DNA from: Epiperipatus broadwayi
Lineage: Eukaryota > Onychophora > Udeonychophora > Euonychophora > Peripatidae
Reading direction: 5' to 3'
NCBI GenBank assembly: GCA_028023455.1
Contig: JAQFVV010006199.1
Span: 2,048,001 to 2,112,000, forward strand
DNA length: 64,000 nucleotides
Shown: positions 11,213 to 25,570 of the stretch, piece after piece
Numbering within the stretch: the first letter of the stretch is position 1
Layout of the letters: every line of letters begins with the position of its first letter
Program-made: the position numbers and the translations under genes
The notes under the pieces: model-generated
The model's database searches: none
Told to the model about the DNA's origin: nothing
What the model saw: the letters and a program-made list of their open reading frames with translations, nothing else

Positions 11213-13879
11213 CTATTCCTCTCACTCCAGAGAATTCCATGTTTCTCCATAGTGCCCTGCATATCTAAATACGTAGATAGTCATCGTGTGTGATAATGTC
11301 TATTTTTCATTTGTACATTTAGAGCATTTCCCTGCTGCTCCTCAGTTAACAATTTTACTTCAAAACCTCTACATTTTTAATTGTATCATATGTTATTGTT
11401 TTTTTTTAATTTGGGAATCTATAGTCTTTGTCTGGTACGATTCTTTTACTGACCAACATATAGTCTGGCGTTCTACCCTTTTTATCAAATGTATTTCACG
11501 TGATGGTGAAAATATCTTCCTGATTATGTTCAGATTTCTATTATTTAGTTTAAAAATTATTTTAGTAATTTTTCCTTCTATCTATATTTCACAGAGACTA
11601 TCTCATAGGATTTTGTTATTATATTTTTTCCTTCGTAGCTAATTGTATGTTTTATGGCTCAAGGACCAATGGCTTATTTTGAAATTTATAGCTCATAAGT
11701 AACTGCGGGTGATTTAATTGAGGCTGTAAATGATATAATGTGATTATGAAGCATTGTGAAATTTACTGCCTCTTCTGGTTGAACTGCTGAACAGCTCTCT
11801 CAGTAATTCCTTTTGATTTAGAATAGAATGGTGAGTAACTGACATGTTTGCTTTTCTACTCGACTAAGAAATCATGACATCTGAAGAAAATTCAATATCA
11901 TCAGAGTTTTGGGGCATCTGAAGTTTGGCAGTCATTTATTTTAAAACCTCAATTAAACTATTTTTTACCATTTTATACTCGGTTCTCTTTGATTTGTCAT
12001 AAGTTAGAGCCAAAAAGATATCACCTTTTAATGGTTTTTGGGTTATAGGTTTATATGTGACTCCATGGTTTTTCAATTCTTGGTTATGAAAAATATTTTT
12101 GTGACAAACCAAGTTAGCACTCACAGCTCTAATATGCCAAAATAGTTACTGTATAACATTTCAAAGATTTCCATGTCGTCCTGAGGTGGAATTACATTTT
12201 ATTGATGACTATGATACAACATTTCTACTTACTGATCATTCATCCTTGATTCAATTCATAAGTGCCTAGTATTCAGTATTGATTTTAGTTCAGAGTGCTC
12301 TGGTTTTACTATTAACTAATTTTGGCTCCCAGTTGTTCATGTAATTTATTTCCATTTTTTGTTTGTTTCACACCTGATTCATACTACAATGCATCAACAT
12401 GGTTTATCTGACTATTTTATCTGAATTCTAATTCATAATAATATACTTAAACCAGATTTTACCAGTGAAATATTTTATGGCTTAAATTTTGTAGTAATTT
12501 CCAAATGTGCTTCTGGTGCTGTAATCAGGCTCAAATGATCTTAACAGCAGGAATCTATTATGATTGCTTGATGGTAAAAGCTTTAAATTAAATATGACTT
12601 TTCATTTTAATAATTACAAATCATTTAAGAGACTAAAATTTTAATTCTAATAAAATATCTAAATGTAAATAGCTATCGAGAGAAAAATAAGAATCTATAC
12701 TCAATTTTTGTGAAGGTAAAGTACAATTCAGTACTTGTGCAACATAGGCTTTTGTTGACTTCATAAAATCAGAAAAAATAAATTTATACATAATGTGTTC
12801 ACTTGTTTATTCCCTGAAATTGATTAAGTTTTTTTTTCTTATTAAGTTTCTGATGTTTACATTTAGTGTTTATTTGAATATTGGTACTTTAGCAAAAAAA
12901 AATTCAAAATTTACTAATGTTAACAAGGAAATACTACTATTAATAATTACTTATTCTTTTTTTTTGTTGTTGTTTGTAATTAAAAATTGATTTTTAACAT
13001 TTCAAATAATATTTTTGTTGTTTTAAATTATGTTTTACTGAAATTTGTTTGAAACGTAGTTTTTTGGTGGAAAATATTTTTTGTGAGTAAATTTTTGTAA
13101 TGTAAAGACTGGAATGTGAATGTTTTGATTTTTTATTTCTTTTTTTGTTTATGACTTTTTTATTTGGAAAATTTAAATTGTATTTTTCAAATTAATTTCA
13201 ATTTTGGAACTTATTTTTATCAAAATTGATCAAAAATTTAATTATTTCATGTTTTTTTGTATGTGTAAGATTAAAAAATACAATTGAAGGGGGGGGGAAT
13301 ACAAAAAGACTTATTTAGCCCCAAGAGCAACATCACAAAAATCAACTAAAAAGTTAGGTCAAGTGCTATCTTTTTGTTTGAAAATCAGTCCAATAATGAC
13401 TGATAATAAATTATTTTAAAAGATCAACCACATAAGTATTGGTGGAATTTTTTAACAAAGAAAATTATTATTAATATGTCTTTGGTCAATTGGCTGTAAC
13501 TTATTCAGTCTTTAACATTATTCTGGATATGAATACTATTTAGCATTTACTGTTTTGGAATGGGATGACTAAATACTCCTCCAATAACTATAATCTCATT
13601 TGCCTATTGTTAAGTATATAGCAAATTATCAAAAATAGAGTAATAGGCATTTTGATGTTAGCAATACTTTTGACTTTTACAAAGCAATCTTTTAAAGCTA
13701 AAAATATATATATAACTTTAAAAAAAAGCCATATGGACTTTTCACCATAGGAATTTTTTTCAAAAAATGTACAATGTCTGTAACAATTCTGTGAGTATTC
13801 ATGACTGATCAAATGTTATATCTCGACCTGTAATTATGTAACTTAGAAACTTAAATTTTGTTGACATTAACAAATATAT

Positions 13880-14269
13880 TTCTAAGAGTTAAGTTTAGTT
13901 CCAAATTTTGAGAATTGATCATATACACTATTTAATCTATTATGTAATGATTCTTCTGAATTTTCTATTACTAATATATCATTAAAATATGGGAAGTCCT
14001 ATCCATTCCATTTAATAATACAACTAGTTTTGTGGGAAAATGTTTGAGACTGTAATTATTCCAAATAAGAAGCTATTGTATTTGAACAATCCTTTATGGG
14101 TAATAATAGTCAGGAGATTTTCCATTTTCTCCACCACCATTTGGCATTCAAATCTAATTTTGCAAAAAAGAGTGTTCCATGTAATCTCTGTAGTATTTCT
14201 TACATTTAGAATCATGAAGAGACTTCTACTTATGCTTTTATTAACTATTATGATATAAACCTCACACAT
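13880..14269 (-). pseudogene. Gypsy reverse transcriptase remnant
   Basis: The minus-strand frame from 14,269 contains THKGLFKYN followed by a degenerate PFG block, the well-known fingers/palm signature of Ty3/Gypsy reverse transcriptases. About 25 codons downstream, in another frame, YFNDILV (13,974-13,991) stands where the catalytic YxDD box should be: the first aspartate has become asparagine. The sequence SKFGTKLN follows at the position of the family's usual FGLKLN. Further left (13,588-13,812) an open frame of 74 codons fits the connection and RNase H start only loosely. The enzyme would copy the element's RNA into DNA. This copy cannot, because of the frameshifts and the lost aspartate. 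Confidence 0.75.
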
Positions 14270-15780
14270 GTAGATTATTTTATTACCATGATATACATAT
14301 ATATTTTAAGGAATAATTGTTGTAGAATCCATTCTGCATTTTCAACAGGTGTCAGCATCCTATTCTTTTTTTTAGGATATCAAAAACTTCTCAATTTTTG
14401 CTCTCTGTGTGAAAAGTACTATAATTACTTTTAATGCAAAAATTTTACAATCAAAAAGCTCAATCCCTACAACTCTGGAATTTATCTTTTCCTGTTCATA
14501 ATTAAATAATTTAGAAAATTTAGCTTATATTTTCTTTTCAGTAGTGACCTTACTAATCTTATACATTTTTATGCATAAACTATTTTGTATCTATTATGGT
14601 TTTATTGTATTTCAATACATTTAATTTTTTTATGTTGATTATTAATCTCAACTATTATATTAACCAGACAAATTATAACAATGGATTTTCCATTTACGGA
14701 TTTTTATTTTTATTCTGTCTTCACTAACTTTGAGCCATTTTTAATTTCTTTATTTAACAAGATTCAATCTTTTAGAGGCATGGGGATAACTTAACTTTTG
14801 TGTCTATATCCTTTACTATAAATTTTTTACATATTCTATCTATGTTAGTATTGATTTTGATGCTGAGTTTAATTTTTCTAGTTTTATCTCTACAATTTAT
14901 TTATTTTTTACTCTTTTTCTTTTCAGTTTGGAAAATTCTGGTTAAATGGTATACAATTCCACAACTTTTATATTTCTCATTTTTCCAATTGCATTCTTAA
15001 ACTATGTCCAAGGATTTTTGCAGTGGTAATATTTTCTTTTACTTTTTTGGAACACTTCAGACTTGTTTGCTTTTAGAATAGTTGTTTGTTTAGGATCTGT
15101 TGTACCAGACTCTGAAATTCATTTGCATGAGTTAGAACTAATTTGTGAGCAGTACCTTTTGTGGTAGCTTTATTGTGTGACAGGTTAGCGATGACCAGTA
15201 GTTGCTATCATTGTTTTTCATTGTCTATGCCACCATATGAATTGTTTTAACAAAGTTTCCTCCAAATAATTTTCATAGGCACAATTTTTTGCCAAGGTTT
15301 TAAACTCAGTCTTTACACTCCCCCTTCTATTTGATATCTATTATGCAAATGAAAGTGAGCTATGTATTTAGAGGATTTGATGCTAAAGGTCTTGCTTAGC
15401 CACTTGAGTACTTCCATGTAGATAAACTTTTAGATCTTTATATTTGAAAAGTCACTTTGAAATCTCAATTATTGTAGAACCCTTGAAAAGAAATCATGGC
15501 AACTTTTGTAGAATTGTCTTAGGATTCTTTACTATATAATTCTTGTCAATATGCTTTGTATAAATAGGCAGCTCAGAAAGATAATATTAATGTTAAATTT
15601 TCCTATCATTATCTGTGCTGCTGCCAAATTATTTAGGAATTAAAAACTAACTATGCTTTCGTATACTTCTTTAGAGATTTAATCTCAATTTTTAATGAGT
15701 GTCACACTTTCTGTCTTAGTTTTAATCTGTATCAATTGTTTAATGTTCTGGTGTCCAAGTTTTCAAACTGCACCTATAAA

Positions 15781-16478
15781 TGTTATATCCAGATTTCAAA
15801 CAAAATGCAATTATGAATTCATCAAAGAATCCAATAAAAATATAAGTTAATAAAATATCACCAAAACAAAACAGGTTAATGTGATTATTTAATTCAACAA
15901 TATTAAATATCTTTTCCAAGAAGATAAATATGAGTTTTATACAAATATTTAATTTATTAAGTAATTTTCAATGTAAAATAAAATATTTATAAGCAATATA
16001 AATATTTTATTTGAAAGCTTACAAAAAGCATAATTTAGACCACATGTTTTGTTTTGTTTTAGTCTCTAGATTGCACTTGTTATTGAAATATGTCCAGATC
16101 TTTTCTTTTTTTTTTCTGATTACTCCTTTTTAATCATCTCCTTGGTGTCTCTTTTGGGCTTGAAGTTTAATCTCATTTTTAACAGCTCTCTATCTTATTC
16201 TTTGGAGTTATAAAATTTTGATACTCCTGAAAATATCCTCATTTATTAGTTTTAGATTGCTTCATTAGAGACAACTAATTATTTTTATTGATTAGTTTTT
16301 CACTTAATTACAAGTTGTTAGAACAACTTTACTTATATGTTTTCAAATTATACTCTTTCTTTGTACCTCTACATGTTAGTTTTGTTATAAGTTTATACTA
16401 TAATTAGTTTGTTAAACATATATATGTATAACTAACACCAAAGTATTTATATTATTGTTTTCAACTAAGTATATAATG
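15781..16478 (-). repeat. Gypsy LTR (5' LTR of minus-strand element)
   Basis: Direct repeat partner of 10,490-11,212. Its outer end reads AACTAAGTATATAATG against AACTAAGCACTCAACA in the partner, so the terminal CA has decayed. No convincing primer-binding site was recognised just inside it. Confidence 0.7.
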
Positions 16479-18002
16479 GTATGAACAAATAAAAAGCTTT
16501 AAAATATCTAGTTTTAAATATTAAAGTTTTGAAAACAGATTGTGTGTTCAAAGAAAATGATGATAAATGATTTTATGGAGAAAACTATTCATGATACTCA
16601 TTTTTTAGCAAATCTCTATGTATTGTATATACAAACAGGTCTATTAACTCAAAAATATTGTATCCAATTTATTTTATAAATAGGATATATCTAAGAAGAA
16701 ATATGTGTGAATTTATGAGTGATGATGATGACTGATTATCTGAGTATTACTGTAATCTGGTCTTGGATATTGAAAATGTATTATATTTCGTGTGTGAATG
16801 TGATATAAAACTTCATTACTGTATAATACTGGAAATCTTGATTCTATAATAATTACTATTAAAGTGGTGCTTCTTTATTATACATTTTACCTCGAGACTT
16901 TTTAGTTTACAGATATGTTCAATTAAATTAGATTAAGTTTTACAATGATTATACAGTCAATCTGTAAAACACAACACATCCACATGCATCACATGCTGAT
17001 CTCATAGTTTGTTTATTTGGTATCTTGCATGCTGGATGAACCTTTTTTTAATATTTGGATAATTATACTTTTCCATTGTATCCATTCCTGTGCTATATTC
17101 TGCCAATGAGAGCAATTAATATTATACACCTTTTTAAATTATCTTTGAGACATATTTTTTATAACTGATATAGTATCTGCCTTTCTCATTCACTATAAAA
17201 TATTTTTAAGAAGTTTATTAACTATTTATTTGATTCACTTGCCCAATCCATTGAAGATATCACTTATTCAGCAAGCTGAAGAATAATATAAAAATTGTTC
17301 TATTAATCTTTCTCTCTTGTTTTTATGGTATCACATCATACAGTTATGAATGTTAAATCATAAGTTTTAGATGATGCTCACACATTTAATGTTTGTTTTT
17401 TCACATTTTGGGAAAATTTACTGTTCACTTATAACTAGAAAAAATTTATTTATATTCAGTATTGTTTTGACTGTTTGTATTAGCTATTGATTATCTACTC
17501 TTCTTACAAAACAGCTGTCTGAAGAAATTTTTTAGTCTCACCATAGATATGAACTTCAGATTATTGAACATAACAAGATAATAAAAGAACTAGGTTTAGT
17601 TAGACAAAGAAAAATATAATTGAAAATTGATATAATATTCTCCATTGGAGAGTGAAATATTATATATTTATGGAACTGAATTGGGTTGTTTTACTTTCAT
17701 ATGCAATTCTTTTTTTTAATTATGAATTATTCTGTTAGGCTTTATTCATCAATGATTATGGATGTATGAATATATATTAAATTGGTTACATTATTATAAA
17801 TACCTGCATCAGGTTTAGCTCTTACCTTGTCAGTGTGAGGGTTTTTTAAAATAGGTTTGTAGGAATGTGAATTGTTAACTTGTAAATATTAAAGTATCTT
17901 TTAAATTCACAAAATAATTGATAAATAATTATGATTCTAATAGTTTTTTTTTAATACTTTTTAAAATTGAATAGTTTATATACATGTATGTGTGCATATG
18001 TA
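16479..18002. other. AT-rich non-coding DNA, nothing recognised
   Basis: No open frame, RNA gene or element boundary was identified here. Confidence 0.6.
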
Positions 18003-18004
18003 TA

Positions 18005-18660
18005 CGAGGGGGTACCCAAAAGTAACCACAATTTAATGATAAAAAATTGTTTATTTTAAGGGTTATAAATTTTATCTCTTTCAAATTACTATCCATTTGA
18101 TGCACTACACTGGTCTAAAAGTGTTTTCATTTATCATTGTAGTTCAGAAATACTTGCAAAGTGTTGCCTTTTAACATCTCCATTGTTTTTTCCACCATTG
18201 CTAAGCTTGTAAAAAAAATGAGACATTTTTTTATTCGAGAGATTAAAAAAAAAAATTGCATGAAGTGAGATTGAGTGAATATGGCTAATAGATAAGCTGG
18301 GTCATGCTGTATTTAATTAAAAAGTGTTTTGCACTCAAGGCTTTGAGAGGTACATTTTGTTGGGGTATTTACCTTATTATGTAGATATTTCAGAACTTGC
18401 AGATAAAATGCCTGATCATTACAAAGTAAATCTGAGAGAAAAATGCTATTTGCTCCCACTTTGGACTTGACTTGTGACATTTTTTTGAGATGTGGTAAAT
18501 TTAACATTTTAAATAAACCATTCATAATGTTGTATTTTTATTAAATCAGCTTGTTTGTAATCTGTTTTAAGCATTATACCTGTTTTTGCTGCTATTTTTT
18601 GTAATCGAAAACAGAATTTTAGGAATTGTTTGAACTTTTCAGTCATTAAAAAAATCAACA
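18005..18660 (-). mobile_element. Mariner-like transposon remnant, internally deleted
   Basis: The left edge, TA then CGAGGGGGTACCCAAAAGTAACC (18,003-18,027), is a typical mariner terminus with its TA target. Minus-strand translation gives an N-terminal block containing KFCFRLQKIAAKT (about 18,590-18,632) and an HYEWF block (about 18,500-18,520), both characteristic of the mariner helix-turn-helix domain. Closer to the left end come YLQVLKYLHNKV (about 18,380-18,420) and HDPAYL...FFFLISRIKK (about 18,215-18,310), matching the catalytic-domain end (usually YSPDLAPCDFFLFP). The catalytic HDN stretch between them is missing and stops are common. I did not find the right terminal repeat. The transposase is dead. 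Confidence 0.75.
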
Positions 18661-21600
18661 AATATGTGAAACACACTTTACAAAAAATATGCTACATGAC
18701 ACCACGATTTTGCATGGTGATGTCATTTGGAAGATTGATGCAGAAGCGTACCTGCATATATGAGTTAGAGAAACCCATTGTGAAAATAAAATATTATAGC
18801 TATATTTTAACATTAAACTATATCTATATTAGTTTAGAGGATGCCTTCTCTTCTTTTTTTTTTTATCTCAGCCTTTAAAGTATCTTCATTAAACATAAGT
18901 CAGAATCATGTAGATCTTATTTCATCCAAAGTAGATTTGATTGGCTTTAGTTTAAAATGTGGTTGGTGTAGTATACATTTTTGTTAAACATATAACTTTT
19001 TACTTAGTTATTAACCTTCAACCACTATAATGGCATAAAAAGTTATCAGCTGTTAATTTAATATATGTGTTATAGGGTTGTGCATACTTGTCTACTTTAT
19101 AGTACAGTTAGATGCAGACAATCACATGATATTTTATGTAGTTTAATCTTCACTATATTTATTGTATGCAGTATCTGATACCAACAAATAGTATTTGTGC
19201 AAGACAAATGTTGTTTTTCTTGTAAAATATTTCATTTTTATTACTTTCAATGATAAGTCTTTGTGAAAATATCACAGAGTGCTAACATTTTAATAATGAT
19301 CCCTCTAGATTTGAAGTATAGTATAAGGAATATCTATCTAGATGACAATAATGAGCTAAATAGCAACAAAGAAAATTTAAGAGATACTAGATGGTAATAC
19401 TGATTTGGCAACTTCAAAATCTGGGTATAGTAAGATACATCTGTGGATTTTGCAAAAAGAAAAATGAATCTGTGGCAAGGCAATGTGCAAATTTTTCATC
19501 TTTTAGAAAATGTGTTTTCTTATGGCAGATTTTTAGCATTGATGAATTTAAGTGGAATATATACATCTACTTTTCATCAATACTACAAAAAAACCAAAAC
19601 AATAGAATGGTTAGTGTTTTTTTTTTAAAAGAACTGGACAAAAGTTTATTTACATCTTCATTTGCAAAGAAAATTTGAAGTATGTAAATTTTGTGATCTA
19701 AAGATTTATCTAACAGTATTACTTGAAATAGTTGAAAACAAGAAAAGCAAAGACTGCAATTGGATAAGGCTTTATAGATGAAAAACATGCTGCTATTAGT
19801 ATAGATGATTAAAAAGTAAAACCTTTTGTGCAAGTTAGAAATATCATAAACTAATTTATCTCGAAAACATTAAAAAGTTGTGCCAAAATTGTATAAAAAA
19901 TGATGAACAATAATAGTCTCATTTTATTAAATACACTAATATCATAAAGTAACATTTTTAAAAATTCCTTTTGTGAAACATGAAAGTGTTTGTTTATTTT
20001 TATTAAGAAAATTATTTGTAACTTTAAAAATAGATATTTTTATTGAATGCTACCTCACAGTATGTGATACCAGCATGTAATAACTGTAATTTTTCTTGAT
20101 CATAACAGTTATGCAAAATATTCTAAGTCAGACAAAAACATTAATCAACATATTAAATATTTATATAAATTATTATATATATTTTAGTCAGATAAGAATT
20201 GTAATTTCCAATTTTTTTAATAAATACTTTTGTGAATGTGTATTTTTATATATATGATGATTTATTTTATCAAAAAGAGATACAATTTTTGATGGTTTAT
20301 TTTATCAAAAATAGATACAATTTTTTTTTACAATATTCTATTTATTCAACATGAATTTGTCTTTTCATATTGGAGTAGCTATAGAATAGGTATAAGTATC
20401 AGGAATGCCCATGCTAACAGAAAGAAAAGGTGATTTAAGAATAGAATAACATTTATTTTTTTGCACATGAGAATAATAATAGAAAATATTTTATTTTATA
20501 ATATTCAATATAGAAGTACATTTTAAAATTAATCAAACAAAAAAATAAAAATTGTTTTAACAGTGTTTATCAAAAATCATGCTTATATTAAAATTTTTGT
20601 CATTTTTAAATGATTTGTGTGTGCATGTGTGACTTCTGAAAAGAACAATTTTCTAAAATTTTATTTCTATTTCAATTTTTGTTGAATTATTTTTTTTTTA
20701 ATATCATAACTGGGAAAGCAGTTTATATTGTTTTAATATTGTATATTCCATAATGTTTATTCAACAAAATCAAGTTTTAAATTGTAAACTATAACAATAC
20801 AAGGCTCATTAAAGACATTTTTAGGGAACTCCTTTATCACTTGTACTATTCCTAAATATCACTAATCATAAATCAGAATAGGTTTGTATCTTATATATAT
20901 TAAATATATTTTATTTGCTAGATTTTAAAGTGAAAAATGAAAATCATACAATGACTAAATGTAATATTTGTTATAATGAATAAACACGAGTAATTATAAT
21001 TATTTTGTTATATTTTAGGAGCTCATGAACTTTTAATGTATCATCTGTATTAAATTTTAATTAGACATCTTGTTCATGTCTTTGATTAACTAAAAAGAAG
21101 ATAAAATGAAACTAGTTTTCTCTGTGGTCAAAGTCATTTATTAGAGAATAATAGTAGTATTTGTGAGATTTAATGTCAAATCTATCATAATATATATTCA
21201 TCCTAGCTCAAATTGGCTTTAAGTAATATACAAGCTAAGTCTCAAAGTATTCATTTTAATAACATGGTTCCATTCTAAATATGTAACGTAGTTAAATGGT
21301 ATCAATTAATATATATTTTATGAGGTGTTGAATTTTCACTGCATCATCTAACTTAAATTTTAATTAAATATTTCAGTGAAGAATGTCTCACTAGATTTGC
21401 TATTAAGTATCACAAATGTCATTATCATTAATGCCATTTTCTACTTGGAAAACATTCAAATATAAATCTTAGATGAAATTGGATTTATATTTGACTGCTT
21501 TCCATGTAGGAAATGACATTAATGAGATGTTTGATTGTAATATGAATGATGCAATAAGAGTTCATCACTTTCTCAAATGTCATACAATAATTGGCGCCAA

Positions 21601-24420
21601 TGAATTGGAAATGTACAAAATTGTTAAAATGAATACTTTGAAATTCTACCATATAAATAATTACTTAAGGATAACTGAAGCAGACTGGAAATTGGGGTGT
21701 TAAAATCTTAATAACATCATTATCTATAAACTTCCCTAATAAATATCTGAGTGAGAGTTTATCATCTCCTAAAACTTCATTTTTTTAAAAAATAAACCAT
21801 GGCATTAATGTATATATCAAAAATATTTTTTGAACATTAATTGTTAATGAGTTCTCTTTTATAAATTAATAAACATATATTCAAATATAAATATAAAGTA
21901 GTAATTACATAATTGGTTATGCTTACAGATGAATCTATAAAATAATTAAGCAGTTTTACTGGACTTCCATTCTAATTTAAACAATAGTAACATTTTTTTC
22001 CCCCTAAAGGAGTTTTGTACTTGTTTATTGTGAATTTAGTTGCCTTGCAATATTTATGATGAAAAAAAATTAAATTGATTATAAATTTTTATCTGCTGCA
22101 GAATATAATTAAATATGTATTAATTGTTTATAAAAAGCATTTAGTAATAATGTTTGCTACATCTTTCACTTATCATATTAAGCAAACAAAATCTGATTTA
22201 CATAAAATAATATTTTAGCTAATTTTTATGTTGATTTCATTTGTATTTAGCTAATTTTTATTAATAGTTTGTTATAAGGATTTGGCATGGTTAATAAAGA
22301 TTTTCATGAAAGTAGTACTTGTTTATAATTCAACAGTCATTATTATTTGACATCTAATATTTTACTTCACAATGAAATTTTTTTGAGAGCACTTCATCTA
22401 AATATATATTGTGTATGTATAATAGAGAAATAAATTCCTAAAGCTCATACCATAATAGTAATTTATAAGTTTGACTTCCTATAATTACTTCAACAATTCT
22501 GTGTGTTAACTTAATGAAGAGTATCTTTAAAAGATTAGATTAAATGAGGTAATAATCTATTGTTAATATTATATTTGATCCATGTAGTAATAAATAGAAA
22601 TACATACCATCATAATTTAGAATCTTGATGAAATGATAAGAAATTTGGCTAAATATTGATTTTAATTCCAATAGCCTATAAGAAGAAATATGGATATCTG
22701 ACTTTAAAATGGATTCATATTATTTCCGATATCATATTAGTTGGAACAACACTATCCCAAAATGATGGGCTGTTTAATATTTTAATTTCAATTATCTTGA
22801 GCATGAGAATTGAGATTTAAAGTTAATATTTTCAAACAGGGTTACTTAGATTATGCAGAACCATAATTAGTAAACATACAAAACATAATCAAATCACTGC
22901 CAATGTTAGTACATCTAGTTAGTTCAAAATCCAGTAAACAGTCCATTATGAACTCTACAAGTAAGACATTTTGGCTGAATTGCCATTTCCAAGATGTTAT
23001 TTTTTAATGTCAAAAATACATTTGAAATGGTAATATCACAAGCATTAGAGTTGTGCAATGGATAATTACATCTTGCCAAATGTCACACAAATCATCATTT
23101 ACATTCCTATCCCTGTGAAAGTGTCTGTATTAGAAGTATGTCAAAAGATTCCTACCATTTAAATTGTCTTCTCTCACTATGAAACTTATTAGCAGAACTG
23201 TCATAATTTGAGTAGTTTCATAATATTCTCTTATTTCAATCTTCACTGTATATGTGTCCTGTTTTTGCATTTTGGTGAATCAGTTCATCTTTAATGCTCA
23301 CATTGTCATCACCATTTTCAAATGTAATAATGCTCTGATTTATATAGTCCATGTAAGTGAATGTTAATCTGATAAACATAAGAAATATTTATTGATGGCA
23401 TTCCCAATTACCTCATTAAAGTATTATTAAACCTGTGTGGACCATTCTTGAATAGTGAATCAGAGCTCATTATTCTGATTGCATTCAGGTATCATATAAT
23501 TTTATTCCATATAGTATAGAAGCAAAATTTTTGTTACAAATAATAATAGCTTTAGAACATGCTGGTAATAAATATAGTGCAGGTGTCACCAAACTTGATA
23601 ACATGTTGGTAATCATGTTATGCTTAAATAATGATACATATCTGCATTGTTTATTCTTAATTAAAATAATTTTAAGATTACATGTTATTTAAGAAAACAA
23701 TTGATTTGGTCAACTTTATGTCAAAAGCTTTCCATTTTGCAATGAATTGATTTATATGCATATAAACATAACCAACACATGTATATATCCATAAACAATA
23801 ATGATATGTTATAGAGTGAAGTGTTCTCTCCATTAAATTTATTGAAAGGTAGTATTAATTCATATCAGTCAATACAAATAAAATTTTTAAAAAAACTTAG
23901 GATATGCAGTTGTATTTTATGACTGAGATATGAAAATATATATAAACACTGTGTATAGTGTGTATTATTAAACAAATGTATATATATATATTGAATTATG
24001 ACTTTTTAAATATATTTGTGAAAGTATGTTTTATTGAAATAAAGGATTAAAGAATGAGCTGTGGAATTTTCATCATTTGAAATTAAATAGTAACTGGCTC
24101 TAATACAATACCTTTGGCATGAAGTTCTAATCACCTGACAATCACAAATTAAACAAACAGTATAATTTTAGTTTTAAAAAATAAGAAAACAGCTGTTATT
24201 GTCAGTATTATTAAGGGAAGTAGTAATGCCAATTATATTAATCTGTGATGAAGATTTTTTATGTACACCATATTAAATAGCTTTGTGAATTGTGTGTGTA
24301 TAGTAAATAAAATTATGTATTTTATATACATTATACTTTGTCTTAGCTTCTAATTGTTATAGAATTATTTTTAAAAAACAAATTAAAAATAATTTAAATA
24401 CATTTTTAAATTTATAGTAC
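18661..24420. other. AT-rich non-coding DNA, no gene recognised
   Basis: Open frames at 19,391-19,678 and 21,473-21,703 have no recognisable relatives and no splice context. Two diverged copies of a block around GAGCTCATGAAC...TTAAATTTTAATTA (about 21,018-21,070) and GAGGTGTTGAAT...TTAAATTTTAATTA (about 21,322-21,373) suggest an old repeat. A 33-bp tandem duplication lies at about 20,258-20,330 (TTTATTTTATCAAAAA units). Confidence 0.5.
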
Positions 24421-24424
24421 AGTT

Positions 24425-24520
24425 ATAGTGTAACTACCCATCATGCCTGTAACTGGATTTGAATGCAGGCTGGATAAATCTTGATAATATTTTTCAAACA
24501 GTTAGCTCATAGCGAACCAT
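24425..24520 (-). repeat. Possible tRNA-derived SINE fragment
   Basis: On the minus strand GAGCTAACTGTTTGA (24,494-24,508) resembles a pol III A box and GCATTCAAATCCAG (24,453-24,466) resembles a B box, at tRNA-like spacing. The surrounding sequence is GC-richer than its flanks. There is no intact cloverleaf, so a SINE remnant fits better than a tRNA gene. Confidence 0.4.
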
Positions 24521-25423
24521 CCAATATTAATATCTGTAAATGGATTTCTATCTTTTCTCATTTATCCAACAAATAGTATTCTGATGAAAGAGATTTTTGA
24601 ATTGAATTGGATTATTAAAGGCTGAGGTATCATTTTATTTTTACTTACATAAATATTTTGTCAGAAAGAGTTTTTGTTTTTTAAAAATGTATTTGCTTAA
24701 ATATCTTTAATATTGAATTTTAGAAGATTAAGATTAATATGCACTTTTTTCAAAAAAATATATAAAGTTGCATTGGATTAGGTATAAAGTTGCATTGGAT
24801 TAGGTTTTTAACTTTAAATAAAGCATTTACTCTTAATAATTTTGATTTTAAAACTTTTAATGATATCATATTTTTAAGATTTGTCAATAATTGACAAATT
24901 TAAAATAAAGACTTTTTTATAAAATTAAAAGACAAGATTTTGTGATAATTTGTTATCAATCACAATTAATATGAATATGCAAGGTAAACCATGGCTTCAG
25001 TAGCTATAGGAAGATCATCCACTAATGAAGAAAACTGCATTGTATTGTATTTGCATTTTTTATTTTTATATTCTTTCATTGACACTAATCTGATTAAATT
25101 TTAAAAAAGTTTTCTAACCTCTGGTTAATAATAGCTGAATGCCCATTTGCTGATATATTAATTGAATAGCTTGCTTGAAAGAATAATCCTAAGTTTAATT
25201 GTAACCTAAAAAAATTCCTTAAGTTCACCTGATCTAATTTGCTAAGATTTATATCTTCTTAGTTAAAGAATGCAAATATTTTCAAAATAAAGGTTTAATA
25301 TTATAGGTGATTTAAACTGATTTTTTTGTTCAGTACTCAATGCTGATAAACAATTACATAGATAGGGTTAAAAATTTATTAAGTAGATTGAATTTTATCT
25401 CCAAATCATAAATGTAATAACAA
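24521..25423. other. AT-rich non-coding DNA
   Basis: It contains a 22-bp direct duplication (TATAAAGTTGCATTGGATTA unit, 24,763-24,806) and a short perfect palindrome, ATTTGTCAAT-A-ATTGACAAAT, at about 24,881-24,901. Nothing else was recognised. Confidence 0.55.
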
Positions 25424-25426
25424 TGG

Positions 25427-25570
25427 AAAATATTTTAGTCATTTTTTTTTCTCAATGATGAAAGTTTATTCATAAAAAAAAATAAAAAAACAGATACAAA
25501 ATATTTTAGTCATTTTTTTTTCTCTCAGTGATGAAAGTTTATTCATAAAAAAAAAAAAAACAGATGCAAA
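25427..25570 (-). repeat. Tandem duplication of the LINE 3' end (about 70-bp units)
   Basis: Two units, about 25,427-25,498 and 25,499-25,570, each read on the minus strand TTTG(C/T)ATCTG, T-run, ATGAATAAACTTTCATCA, then an A-run and TGACTAAAATATTTT. Each unit carries its own AATAAA signal and A tract. A second, severely 5'-truncated insertion flanked by a duplication of TGACTAAAATATTTT would give exactly this layout; a simple tandem duplication would as well. Confidence 0.7.

Larger units (their letters stand above)
10490..16478 (-). mobile_element. Decayed Ty3/Gypsy LTR retrotransposon
   Basis: Two diverged direct repeats of about 0.7 kb (10,490-11,212 and 15,781-16,478) enclose about 4.6 kb. 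Read on the minus strand the repeat starts TGTTGAG and ends ATAACA in the left copy, fitting TG...CA termini. The left repeat is followed by a pyrimidine-rich stretch (CTATTCCTCTC), the expected complement of a polypurine tract in a minus-strand element. The interior carries recognisable Gypsy reverse transcriptase (see separate entry) followed by RNase H-like sequence. Many stops and frameshifts and the LTR divergence mark an old, dead copy. The flanking pentamers (GAAAG, GTATG) do not match well, so the target-site duplication is unsupported. Confidence 0.75.
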
